Shown here: positions 23,401 to 33,026 of the stretch, piece after piece | Position numbering within the stretch: the first letter of the stretch is position 1 | Layout of the letters: the number at the start of each line of letters is the position of its first letter | Origin: Plantago major | Taxonomy: Eukaryota; Streptophyta; Magnoliopsida; Lamiales; Plantaginaceae | Length of the DNA stretch: 64,000 nucleotides | Reading direction: 5' to 3' | NCBI GenBank assembly: GCA_026545765.1 | Contig: CM048842.1 | Span: 19,432,667 to 19,496,666, forward strand | Position numbers and translations under genes: made by a program | The notes under the pieces: model-generated | Database searches by the model: none | Told to the model about the DNA's origin: nothing | What the model saw: the letters and a program-made list of their open reading frames with translations, nothing else

Positions 23401-24650
23401 AGTGTTGTCTCAGCAGGGATGATCTAGTGGATCCAGAAGGGCCACCACCGAAGCGCTGCTCCCAGAAATCCTGTTGTGCCTTCCATAGTGCCTCCTGCCT
23501 CTCCAAGCGCTCAATCTCGCGTTGTTCCCTAGCCTCAGCTCTCCTATCTCGCTCCTCCTGCCGCTGGTAGTGCTCCTCGATGTGGGAGTATTGTTCCTCG
23601 ATCTGGGCATACTGTGGTCCTGTCCACTCCTGGAACTGTGCTGTCAGCTACTCAAAATAACCCTGGAAGTCAGAAGAACCAGGGGGAGCAGGCTGCTCTG
23701 CAGTGTCGTCAGCGCCCCTGACAGGAATGGGGTGGCGGCCGAGAATGACTCTGGCGCTCGCAGACTTCAGAGCCCCTTTGGGTTTCTCGGTGCCCTTTGT
23801 TACCAGGAATATTGACGGACCGGCATATACTGGTAATGAGGCATGGAAAACTGAGGAGACTGCCATTAGCCTTCCGAGACTGAGCCTCCGCTATAATGAT
23901 ATCTGGGGCGTCAACAAACTACCCGTTCATGATAGCTCAGATAAGGCGGGCTGTGGGAGGGGTCAGGGTGTTGAAATGTGAGTTGGGGGTCACATTATAC
24001 TGGATCAGATGTTGCTAGAGGCGAACCTTGGGCTTGAGGAAGTGGGTGGCTATGGTGGTTTTGGTCCTGTGGTCCTCCGGATCGGTACCAGGTAGAAGTA
24101 CAAACTCGGCTAAGTCTCTCTCAAACTGTCGGTTGTGAAAATTGTCGCCCCAATGGTTGTACCTATCATCTCCTAATTGGAACACCTTGCACTGTAGGAA
24201 TTCCCAGATACTCCTAGTGGAAAACTGGATCCTGACACCCCGGATCATCATCACCCCTGCATCCAAGTCGTAGAGGCTAATGTAGAATTCCCGAACCATC
24301 TTCGGGTCATAGGGCAGCTACTTACCGAAGAGCTTGCTCCAGCCTAAATATCTGATCCTTGCCCAGACTCGAGCATAGACAGCATCCTCCAGCTCGTCAA
24401 GAGCCAATTCCCGCTCGGGACAAGCTTTCCTAGGCTCCATGAAATTTTCCTCCATAAAAGCCCGGCCATCCGCGGACAGGTGGGAGAATTCATCTACGGG
24501 GCCTCTCTGTTCGGCTGCGCTGCTAGTTTCGCCTCTATGGCGTTTGCTTCCTGTGGCTCTGCGAGACATGATGCCTGCGAGGGGGACGTTAGTGATAGGA
24601 CATATATGGAGGAGCAAGAGTATTACCTCCCCAAACCAATATAAGATCAA
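23400..24650 (-). pseudogene. Second ORF of the Athila-like element (putative plant transposon protein type)
   Basis: Minus-strand pieces include MSRRATGSKRHRGETSSAAE near 24570 (a basic, serine-rich start) and RVWARIRYLGWSKLFGK near 24330. VREFYISLYDLDAGVMMIRG, then FSTRSIWEFLQC, follow near 24295-24190. This resembles the ORF of unknown function often called Arabidopsis retrotransposon ORF-1 or putative plant transposon protein, found in Athila-type and derived elements. The exact role is unknown. It is a fossil with breaks. Confidence 0.6.
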
Positions 24651-25772
24651 TAGCCAGGAAACAACAAAAAGAGGGGAAGATGGGAAAATTCCCCAACAAA
24701 TTCAAAACTCTATATTCAAGCCAGACCACGATTCAAGCAAGTTCACAACCATACTAATAGTCATAATCAACACAAAAGGAGGAACAAGTTGGCATAATTT
24801 GGGAAAAACAGGATAGGGGTTCAAAAAATCAGTGACCGCAAGTAGATTCGATAATCAATGAGTAAAGAATCAATGCATCAATCAAAAATGACCCACTACA
24901 CTAATCAATCAAGGACAAACGACGATCAACCACATAATTCAAGCAAAACTCGAATTTAAAGGAAGAAAGTAGTTTCAAGCCAAATTACCTTTGAATCGGA
25001 AGAATTGGGTGGAGAACACAAAAAAAGGATGCAAGAAACGGAGAGAGGATGAAAGACCCGTTAATTTGCAACAAGAATGGATGAAATTGGTGGAGAATCG
25101 AGTGAGAAAGGTAGTTTGGAGTGGAGAGGAGAAAAAACGGGAAGAGGAAAAGAAGAGAGTGGGGCGGGGAAGAAGAAGAAGAAGAGAAAAAGATTTGAAA
25201 AAACCTAGCTTCGCCAAGGAAGAAAGCTCGCCATGAAGTTTTCTAAACAAGCAATGAATCGAGGGGGCCTCACCGCGGCGAGATTATGCGAGACAGAATT
25301 TTCTTCTCTTGTCTTATCTCGCCGCGGCAAAACGGAAAATCCCGCCGCGGCGAGGGAAAAAGTTGAAATTTTCTTTTCTTCGTCTCTAATGCAATCTCGC
25401 CTCACGAGATTGAAATTCCATGCCTCAGCGTAGAATTTCACGAGTTTCCTCATGTGAGAACGAAGGTCCCGCTCCCTCAACACACATAAACAGTAAAATA
25501 AATACAAGAAAAACACGAGTTGTCCAAATTATTAAATAGATAGTCTCAACAGTAAGAAAAACAATGCAAGAGTATTGAGTGCAACGGAATGAAATTATCT
25601 AATGCGCAAGGAAATAAAAAGTGCATTTGTTTTAAGTCGTTAGCTCGACTTTCCCAGGTGAGAATCAACGGTGTTTGATCTTCCCGGTCTTCTCAGCTCC
25701 TTTCGTTCCCTGTGAATTAGAGTAGGTGTAGAGGGGACCGGTGTGTGCACCTATATAGTTTCTGGATTCAAC
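24651..25772. other. Internal spacer of the Athila-like element
   Basis: This stretch lies between protease and the second ORF, where reverse transcriptase and integrase would be in an autonomous element; none is seen. It contains a purine-rich stretch near 25000-25200 and a second cluster of CGCCGCGGCG palindromes at about 25265-25355, like those in the LTRs. Confidence 0.6.
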
Positions 25773-27890
25773 CTACAGGGGTGAGTATAGTGTGGTGGTG
25801 GCTTGCAACTCACGTTGCTTGCCATGTACCTCTATGGTGCAGGTACCAGCGTGGAGGTTGACAATCATGCGAGTGGTCTTGATGAACGGTTGCCCAAGCA
25901 GCAACATGTCCTTCTCCATCTCCTTGCCTTTAATCCTTGTCGACTCCACAACCACAAAATCAGCCATGAAAGTGTCCCCATCCAATGTAACCGGGACATC
26001 CTCAATAACCCCCGTGCACCTACTTCTCGTTCCATTGGCCAACGTGACGAAGCATTTCCTGGGCTCCAAACCCTTCAAATCCAGCTCCTCATAGGTCGCA
26101 AAAGTCATCAGATTAACCGCTGCTCCTGTGTCTACGATGCTAGTCACCTCGGAAGAATTACCTATCCCAACCACCAAGTCGAAATTGTTGGCATCACTGA
26201 TGCTCTTATCCGCTTTATGGATCACCCTAGTGGTGGGGTTTACCTCAAGGACAACCAGTTTTGCACTCGCCTCCTCCACTGGAGTCGCAATACTGGGTGT
26301 GGCTACCTCTACTACTCCCTGTACCTCAACTATTTCCTGTGGCCTAGTCACCTGTGGTGCCTCAACCTGGGCTACTGCTTTGTTCTGACTACAGCTACAA
26401 GTAGTCAGAACTGTCTTCACTCTTCCTGGCTTGTCGAAAGATACCTCCACAGCAAGAACCATGTTGGTCTCTACAGTCGCTGGAAGCTTATCCCTTTCTC
26501 TCTGCTGAAGATGCCCAACCAAATCGCCCAGAGTCTTCTCAAGCCGCCTCTGGGACTGCTCAATATTGTCAAGCCTCTGGTCATTCTTGCTCTGATTCTT
26601 CTGTGCCTCTGCCCAGAACCTTTCTGACCTCTCCATGTGATTACAGATCTCCTGATTGGCATTACCCTGTACTCCCATAGGCTGAACCTGAGTTTTCTGA
26701 ACTAGAACTTGTTGGATTGGAACCTGTTGTTCTTCTGGCGCATTCTCATAGAAGTCATTGTCATAGCTCAAGTTGGCATAGTTTGGGTTAAAGGTTTGAA
26801 TCCTGGGCCCCCCTGCGTTACCACCTTGGTTTCCCCTGTAGTTCCCTTGCTGTCTAGTCTGTACCCAGTTGACTACCTCCGGAGTCGGGTTCTCATTCAT
26901 AATCTCAGGAAGCCTACACATGCTGGCACCATGCCCAAAATTGCCACACAGATTGCACCTTTCACTTACATGTGATACCGGGGCGGAGACATTGCCAAGC
27001 ATCCTCATCTCCTTGATCTGTTCGACCAGGTCGCAGGTACTAGGCCCCGACGCCTCTTTCATCGATTTCACCTCAGCTCTCCTGGATCTTCCACGTGTTC
27101 CCTTAAGCTGAGAGATAGCTGACAGTTTCTCGAAGGCCTCATTCAAAACTGCTGGAGATGCTGTAACTATGGTCCCATTAACCGTCAAATCCACCATATT
27201 CTGTGCCTCCCAGTCCAATCCCTCATAAAACTTGCAGCACAAATCCATCTAACTCATCCTGTGATGAGGGCACTGAGAAAGCAGGTTCAGAAACCGTTCC
27301 CTAGCCTCGTAGAAGCTCTCATTGCTCATCTGCATGAACTTCTCTATCTAGGTCCGAAGCTGCCTAGTCTTCTCTGCAGGGTAGAACTTGTTCATAAATG
27401 ACCTGTAAAGCTCATCCCAAGTCCGGAAAGACCCTTCCTGCTGGTGCAGAAGCCAGCTCTTAGCCTTATCCTGCATGCACATAGGAAAAACCTTCTTCCT
27501 AATTTCCTCATCAGTAACAGTGATCTCCCCAACAGTAAGCGGAATCCTAGCAATCAATGCTTCAAACTCTTTCAGGAACCTGATCACGTCTTCATTAGCC
27601 ATCCCGTAGTACTTGGGTAGGTCATGGAAGTGATAAGCCTTGATCTCCATGTTCCTGGATTCATTGGAGAGCACAACAGCTGACCTTCCGTCCTTAATCT
27701 GACCAGGCTGCATGTAGGTTCCATAGGTGATCTCAGGTACCTCAGCAATTGGTTGGTTAATCTCTGTGTTTCCTACCATTGCGATTGCTGCTAAGTTCTG
27801 TCTTCTAAGCCGATGAACGTGTCTATCAATCTCGTTCACTAGAGGTATCAAAGGTGTTTCTTGTGATTCCAAGCATAAACCTGTAGTCAA
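25773..27890 (-). pseudogene. Athila-like gag-protease remnant
   Basis: The gag part shows HFHDLPKYYGMANEDVIRFL near 27640, DKAKSWLLHQQEGSFRTWDE near 27450 and NKFYPAEKTRQLR near 27375. These are the usual Athila-type gag signatures. A zinc knuckle CNLCGNFGHGASMC lies near 26950. Protease follows, with the active-site motif VDTGAAVNLM near 26120 and LLLGQPFIKT near 25880. Gag packages the RNA and the aspartic protease processes it. The region is broken and ends without any polymerase domain. Confidence 0.85.
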
Positions 27891-28004
27891 ATCTACACAA
27901 TCAAAAACCTCGAAGAATCTTAGTTTTCGTTAGTGTAGTAAACAACAGGTTGAAAAACAAAAAAATAAAAATTCACAATCAACCGCTACAATAGGAATTG
28001 AGTC

Positions 28005-28023
28005 CCTGGCAGCGGCGCCAAAT
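28005..28023 (-). other. Primer-binding site of the Athila-like element
   Basis: On the minus strand TTTGGCGCCGCTGCCAGGG follows the 5' LTR. It is nearly identical to the site of the other Athila-like element near 37113. Confidence 0.85.
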
Positions 28024-28024
28024 T

Positions 28025-28926
28025 TGATATGCTCAAATTACTACTCAGAAAACAAGCAGAAAGCAGTTGTTGTAGACAGACAATGCTAACCACAGAGACG
28101 TTCGCTAAGTAATCAATTAAACTACCACAACGGTTTGAAAGCAAACGATTACTTGTGAGAATAGTTTGGTTTGTTTGATTTTGATTACTTCTAGTATCTA
28201 GAAAATGGAAAAGCAGATAAACGATTTTTAACAATGAGAGAAGAGAACACAACAGTTATAATCGAGTAATGCTAATTCGTTCTAGGAAAATCGTTCATAT
28301 TTGTGACACGGTCGGTGTACATAAATCGATCAATCCAACCTCAACCAGTCATCATTTGAGTATTTTGAACTAGAGTAATCGTGGGTCGTCAATCCACGAT
28401 CCTTAACCGAAAACGACTTAGAAAATCTTGAACTAGAGAATCGGATTGATAGTTTTTACGAAGGTTTTGAACTAGAGGAACCTATATGAACGAATCCTAA
28501 CCCTAGAATCGAATATGCAAGACCGTCACATAACTACTGTGTTTGGAGTGATTTAGCTACTCATAGTAGAATCGAAGATCAAAGAATTCAGGGTATTGCA
28601 TATGATGAACATAGACATATTGATAATCGCACGCAAGCTCATACAAATCGATAAACAATAGAAATACGAATCGAAGGGATAAACGATGAAGAAATATCAA
28701 ATATTACCAGGAATTCGATATCAAATCTTCAACAATGATAAAAACCAAGCTCCAATTATGTCTCAATGTCAAAGTATCAATATGGAGATTTTTTCTAAGA
28801 ACTATGTTAAAAGAAGTGTATGTGAAAAGATCCTAATTCTAGGCTAATAAGGAAAAACAAAAAAATATGTTCTACTTCCCTCGCCGCGGCGGAAGAAATA
28901 GCTCACCGCGGCGAGCCTTCTTTATC

Positions 28927-28985
<59 letters not shown>

Positions 28986-29277
28986 TTCGCATAATCTCGC
29001 CGCGGCGAGCTTCGATCTTCAAAACAGGAGGCTCACTCGCAAAATCTCGCCGTGGCGAGCCTCTTTAGCAATTCTAGTACTAGCTGCGCAAAATCTCGCC
29101 ACGGCGAGCTTGACTGATTGGCCCTTCCTCTTTTTTGCTCAAGATGAATAATACCTACAAAAAAGAGACAAAATACTAAAGCGTAAAAACGAACAAAAAA
29201 CACTACAAAACTAAAAATAAAGACTCACAAAGACCGCTAAAAAGGACCAAATGAGACTCTAAATTACAGTCTCATCA
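28025..29277 (-). repeat. 5' LTR of the Athila-like element (right copy)
   Basis: It starts TGATATGCTCAAATTAC and ends GTCTCATCA on the plus strand. It is homologous to 20721-21970. It contains a long (AT)n run absent from the left copy, and the same palindrome cluster near 28880-29105. Confidence 0.93.
28929..28983. repeat. (AT)n microsatellite inside the right LTR
   Basis: About 27 TA units expand the short GATATATATAC present at the same place in the left LTR, so the expansion arose after insertion. Confidence 0.95.
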
Positions 29278-29850
29278 AGCTGCCAGGCTGCCATTCAGTT
29301 GGCATGGTATGCTACCAACCAGGCCATCCAGCTGACAGGTTGTGATCCAGCTGCCAGGCTGCCATCCGGTTGGGATGGCATGCTACCAACCAGGCCATCC
29401 AGCTGACAGGCTGCCATCCTGTTCGGATGGCATGCTACCAACCAGGCCATCCAGTTGACAGGCTGTCATCTAGCCAGCTGCCATCTAGTTGGGATGACAT
29501 GCTACCAACCAAGCCATCCAGCTGCCAGGCTGCCATCCAGTTGGGATAGCATGCTACCAACCATGCCATCCAGCTGCCAGGCCACCATCCAGCAGGATGG
29601 CATGCTACCAACCAGGCTAGCAAGCTACCATACCATCCAGGCTAGTAAGCTACCACGCCACCATTCAGGCCAGCCAGCTATCATGCCATCATATCCAGTA
29701 TAATTTGGGATGGCATGCTACCAACCAGGCTGACAAGCTACCATGCCACCCTCCTGGCTGGAAAGCCACCATGTCATCATCCAATATATGGCCAGGGAGC
29801 TTCCATCCAAAATATGGCCGGTGAGCTACCATGCCACCATTTATCAAACC
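29278..29850. repeat. Minisatellite array, right part
   Basis: Units of about 55-60 bases contain GGCATGCTACCAACCAGGCC, ATCCAGCTG and CAGGCTGCCATCC. Later units degrade into shorter GCTACCATGCCACC forms resembling the left array. The first unit continues exactly the unit broken at 20720, so both parts were one array before the Athila-like insertion. Confidence 0.92.
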
Positions 29851-29888
29851 AAAGAGTCGAGTTGTTGTTTTATATACTAATTGATGCT

Positions 29889-30107
29889 GACTCCTAGCCC
29901 AATAACAACTTCTCATTTTCCTTTTTTTGTGTTTCCCAATCTCAACTTCTCATGCCTTGAATGGAAAATCTCTCACCTACTTCATTCACTCTCTCAAAAT
30001 TTTATTTTTCCATCATTACATTTTCTGAATTATTATAATTTTATATAGTTTACTCTTAATGCGTCCAGCTCAATGTGAAGTTGAGTCTGGGACGGAGGGA
30101 GTACTTT
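29889..30107. mobile_element. Possible decayed Stowaway MITE
   Basis: The right end GACTCAACTTCACATTGAGC (complement), with GGGACGGAGGGAG followed by TA near 30097-30109, matches a Stowaway terminus well. The presumed left end near 29889 (ACTCCTAGCCCAATAACAAC) matches only weakly. Confidence 0.4.
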
Positions 30108-30109
30108 CA

Positions 30110-30814
30110 TTGTCTGAAAGGTAAAGGACACAAAATTCAGTTGGGCTGTGCTTTTGGTCATGAAGCTTAAAGCTCACTCATGAAATGCGTCTATAATATT
30201 CTTTTTTTAAAAGGTTCTCATCTTATCAATAATGCTGCTCAATAGTATCTAGTTAATAAAAAAAGAAATCCTCAACTACTTGTAATAAGTTCCAATCATA
30301 TTTGGTTCACTGGGATGGATTGCTCTAAGTTGAGTTTATTTTAGAATGGGATACAACATTATCTTATTCGTTGGAGAGGTCGTCCAAATTTGAAAACCAT
30401 TAAAAAGCTCAAACTCTACCGAATACAGTTAATCAACATATTTTTACACAATTCAGGATATATTTTGTGGTTCTTGTATTATATTCCAATTACTTGGTTG
30501 TTCTCTATCACCTATATAGATCGAATAAACTGTTGTCACCATGAAAATGTTGATATAATTATCCCAGCAATGTATACCGTTTGAATTTATGGCATCTATT
30601 TTGTACTTTTAGTCATTTTTCTCAAGTAGAAGAATAATATTATGGAAAGTACTAAAATTTCAATCGACTCAGCAGGAAACTTGATAAAATTATGTCCTTG
30701 TTTTGCTGGCTCATTGTTCCCCTGTTATAATTGGATGAAAGTTTAGTCCTTTTAGCTACAATCTCTGTTCTTAATAAAAAGGGAAATGCATGAAATCAAA
30801 TGTTTCCTGTGCAG
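30110..30814. other. Non-coding interval, probably intronic
   Basis: This is T-rich sequence leading into the acceptor at 30811-30814. It contains no recognisable exon, and its composition fits a plant intron on the plus strand. Confidence 0.4.
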
Positions 30815-31031
30815 TAAAAGCTATGTGGCGTTGCGGTTAACCATGCAGGAAGCATTGAAGCCTGATGTGGTCTTTCCTCCTGAAAGTTTTGGCATTTTTG
30901 ACAAAGGTCAAGGTTGTGATTGAGTTTATTTGGTGGCAGATTTGATATTTTAATGATTGAATGTTTTGCTTTGCCATTTGCCAGTTCTACCTCCTCGTAG
31001 AGTACTTCAGAAACAAATGTTGCCTCAGTAA
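30815..31031 (+). CDS. Last two exons of an unrecognised host gene
   Basis: A plausible exon 30815-30906 (acceptor TGTGCAG, donor GTCAAGG) encodes SYVALRLTMQEALKPDVVFP then PESFGIFDK. A short intron ending TTTGCCAG leads to a terminal exon 30985-31031 that continues in phase as VLPPRRVLQKQMLPQ and stops at TAA (31029-31031). The U-rich intron and matching phase support a real 3' end. I do not recognise the family. A long untranslated tail, interrupted by a solo LTR, follows. Upstream exons are not identified; the gene might begin near 20,122, which would place the minisatellite and the Athila-like element in an intron. Confidence 0.45.
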
Positions 31032-31097
31032 ATTTGCTTGTAGCAATTGTCATATGGACTTAAAAGGGAAATTTGATTCCGGACATGAAAGGTTTAC

Positions 31098-32355
31098 TGA
31101 TAAACTCAAATTATACTCTAAAAAAGTAATTAGAGATTAAGTTGTAGTTGCATACTAAAGCCTAACTCGTGATCGATCTCTAGGGAATTAATCAAGTTAC
31201 GTAGCAGTGAGAGTAAACAGATACTTGCCAGTAACAGTTTGATTGATGGTTTTGTATACTTCTAACTAGAATGACTAAAGCTAAGATTATGATTAACAAT
31301 GAGAGAAAGATGAATACAGTAGCAAGATCCAATTATGCTAATTTGAACTAGGGATAACACTCATATTTGTCACTGTACAGTAAATCAATCAATTCGATTC
31401 AACCAATTGTTCTTAGAATATATTATACTGGAGAAATCGTGAGTCGTCAATTCACGATCCTTAAACATGAACAATTTAGAGAATTTAATATGGACTTATC
31501 GAATTAGAGCTTTTTACGAAGATTTTATACGAGACTAACCTATATGAGTGATTTGATAAACCCTAGAACGAATATGCATAATCTTCACATACTATTGTAT
31601 TCAAAGGTGTTTAGCTACTCATAATAGATAATCGCATACAGAGATTCATGGTAATAATCATACGAAACATAGATAAGAAACTCGCATGCAATAACATACA
31701 ATTCAATCGATAAAGATAAAGAACGAATTGCAAGAAGAAAGCAATAGAGAAATCAATACCAATAATCCTGATGAGTAAAATCAATGAATAACCAAGCTCC
31801 AAGGATGTCTCAATATCAATGTATCAATCTCGGAGCTCTCTCAAAAACTAGGTTAAAAGAAGTATATCAGAAAAAATCCCAATTCCCAATTAATAAGGAA
31901 AAACCAAAATTATGTTCTGCGCATCTCGCCGCGGCGAACCTTCTTAATCGAAAAATATATAGCTCTCGCATAATTTCGCCGCGGCGAAGGGATCTACAAT
32001 CTTCAAGACAGGAGATTCATTCGCAAAATCTCGCCGCGGCGACCCTTTTTTATTAATCGCAGAAGATATACATTCGCTAAATCTCGCCGCGACGGACTGA
32101 TTTCCTCGCCGCGGCGAGCCTTCTTGCAATTTCCAGCTCCAAGCTCGTAAAATCTACTTGCCACACTCGAATCCCTCATGGCGAAAGCCATGCTAAGCAG
32201 CTTGTTCTCATTTAGCTCAAAAGACATCGATTTCTGCAAAATGTAAACAAAACACCAAAGCGTAAAAACGAACTAAAAGACTATAAAATTAAAGACAAAG
32301 ACTCACAAAGACCGCTAAAAAGGACCAAATGAGACGTTGGAATATTGTCTCATCA
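31098..32355 (-). mobile_element. Solo LTR related to the Athila-like family
   Basis: It starts TGATAAACTCAAATTA, ends ATTGTCTCATCA, and is flanked by the perfect 5-base duplication TTTAC (31093-31097, 32356-32360). Its interior parallels the LTRs at 20,721 and 28,025, sharing GTCGTCAATTCACGATCC, the CTCGCCGCGGCGA palindromes and AGACCGCTAAAAAGGACC, but is clearly diverged. Solo LTRs arise by recombination between the two LTRs of one element. It sits in the likely 3' UTR of the host gene ending at 31,031. Confidence 0.9.
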
Positions 32356-32360
32356 TTTAC

Positions 32361-32650
32361 TTCCTTAGCATCATATCCATCCATGTTCACGACCTGTCTG
32401 GATTAACGTATTGTACTGTGTGCATGCCTATTCAGTCTCAGATGGAGTTCGGAGATTGTCATTGATGTTGTGTATATACTTTATATGCAGCTGGGAATTT
32501 CTATTTTAGCAGAAGAATTTGAACAATGATTCTGTTACCACTGTAGCTAATTCTGTTTGGTCCCATAGGTGTCAGTTTCCTTTATTTCTCTGTACTTGAA
32601 TGTATGTTGAAAGAGAAATGAAATGATCTTTTGTCAACTTTACCTGCTTA
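32361..32650 (+). other. Probable continuation of the host gene 3' UTR
   Basis: T-rich sequence resumes after the solo LTR. It includes GTACTTGAATGTATGTTG and AATGAAATGATC, which could act as plant polyadenylation elements. No coding region is visible. Confidence 0.35.
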
Positions 32651-33026
32651 AATATGGAAACAAATAAAGATATCTGGGATAGTTATAAACTTCATTTACT
32701 ACTTCGTATAAATAATGCTGATCTACAATTAGATTGTTGTTAGACGCATTGTCAGAAGATGGCACAAAAACCTGGGATATGCTATATGGTCTATTTTCAA
32801 CCTAGAGAAGACAAATGAAGGGGAGCTCGAGCTCCAGTACATTGTCTGAAAAATAATCAAGCACACCACACCAGTGGCGGAGCCAGAAATAAAGATCAGA
32901 TAGGGCACAAATAACAACAATTATTTTAACCATGCACACGTAAACTTTTATAAATTTCAAAACATAAAAAATCCATGCACATGTAATTTAATAGGGCATA
33001 TTTTTCTATTAAAAAAATACACATAT
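32651..33026. other. Gene-free interval
   Basis: This is AT-rich. It contains the motif CAGTGGCGGAGCCAG near 32872, which is common in plant dispersed repeats, but no element boundary can be set. Confidence 0.35.

Larger units (their letters stand above)
20721..29277 (-). mobile_element. Athila-like Ty3/gypsy retrotransposon, non-autonomous, both LTRs present
   Basis: Two ~1.25-kb LTRs (20721-21970 and 28025-29277) bound the element, and the 5-base target duplication AGCTG (20716-20720, 29278-29282) is perfect. Read on the minus strand, the order is 5' LTR, primer-binding site, gag, protease, a second ORF region, polypurine tract, 3' LTR. No reverse transcriptase or integrase is visible between protease and the second ORF. 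It is therefore a gag-protease type non-autonomous element as well as broken, with several breaks. By eye the LTRs differ at roughly 4% of positions, suggesting an insertion on the order of two million years ago at commonly used plant rates. Confidence 0.9.

Noticed and set aside
25803-26627. Long plus-strand open frame of 274 codons
   Set aside because: It is antisense to the Athila-like gag-protease region, which shows the DTG and zinc-knuckle motifs on the minus strand.
20233-29850. CRISPR-like array from regularly spaced repeats
   Set aside because: The units are contiguous and imperfect, without unique spacers or cas genes, in plant nuclear DNA.
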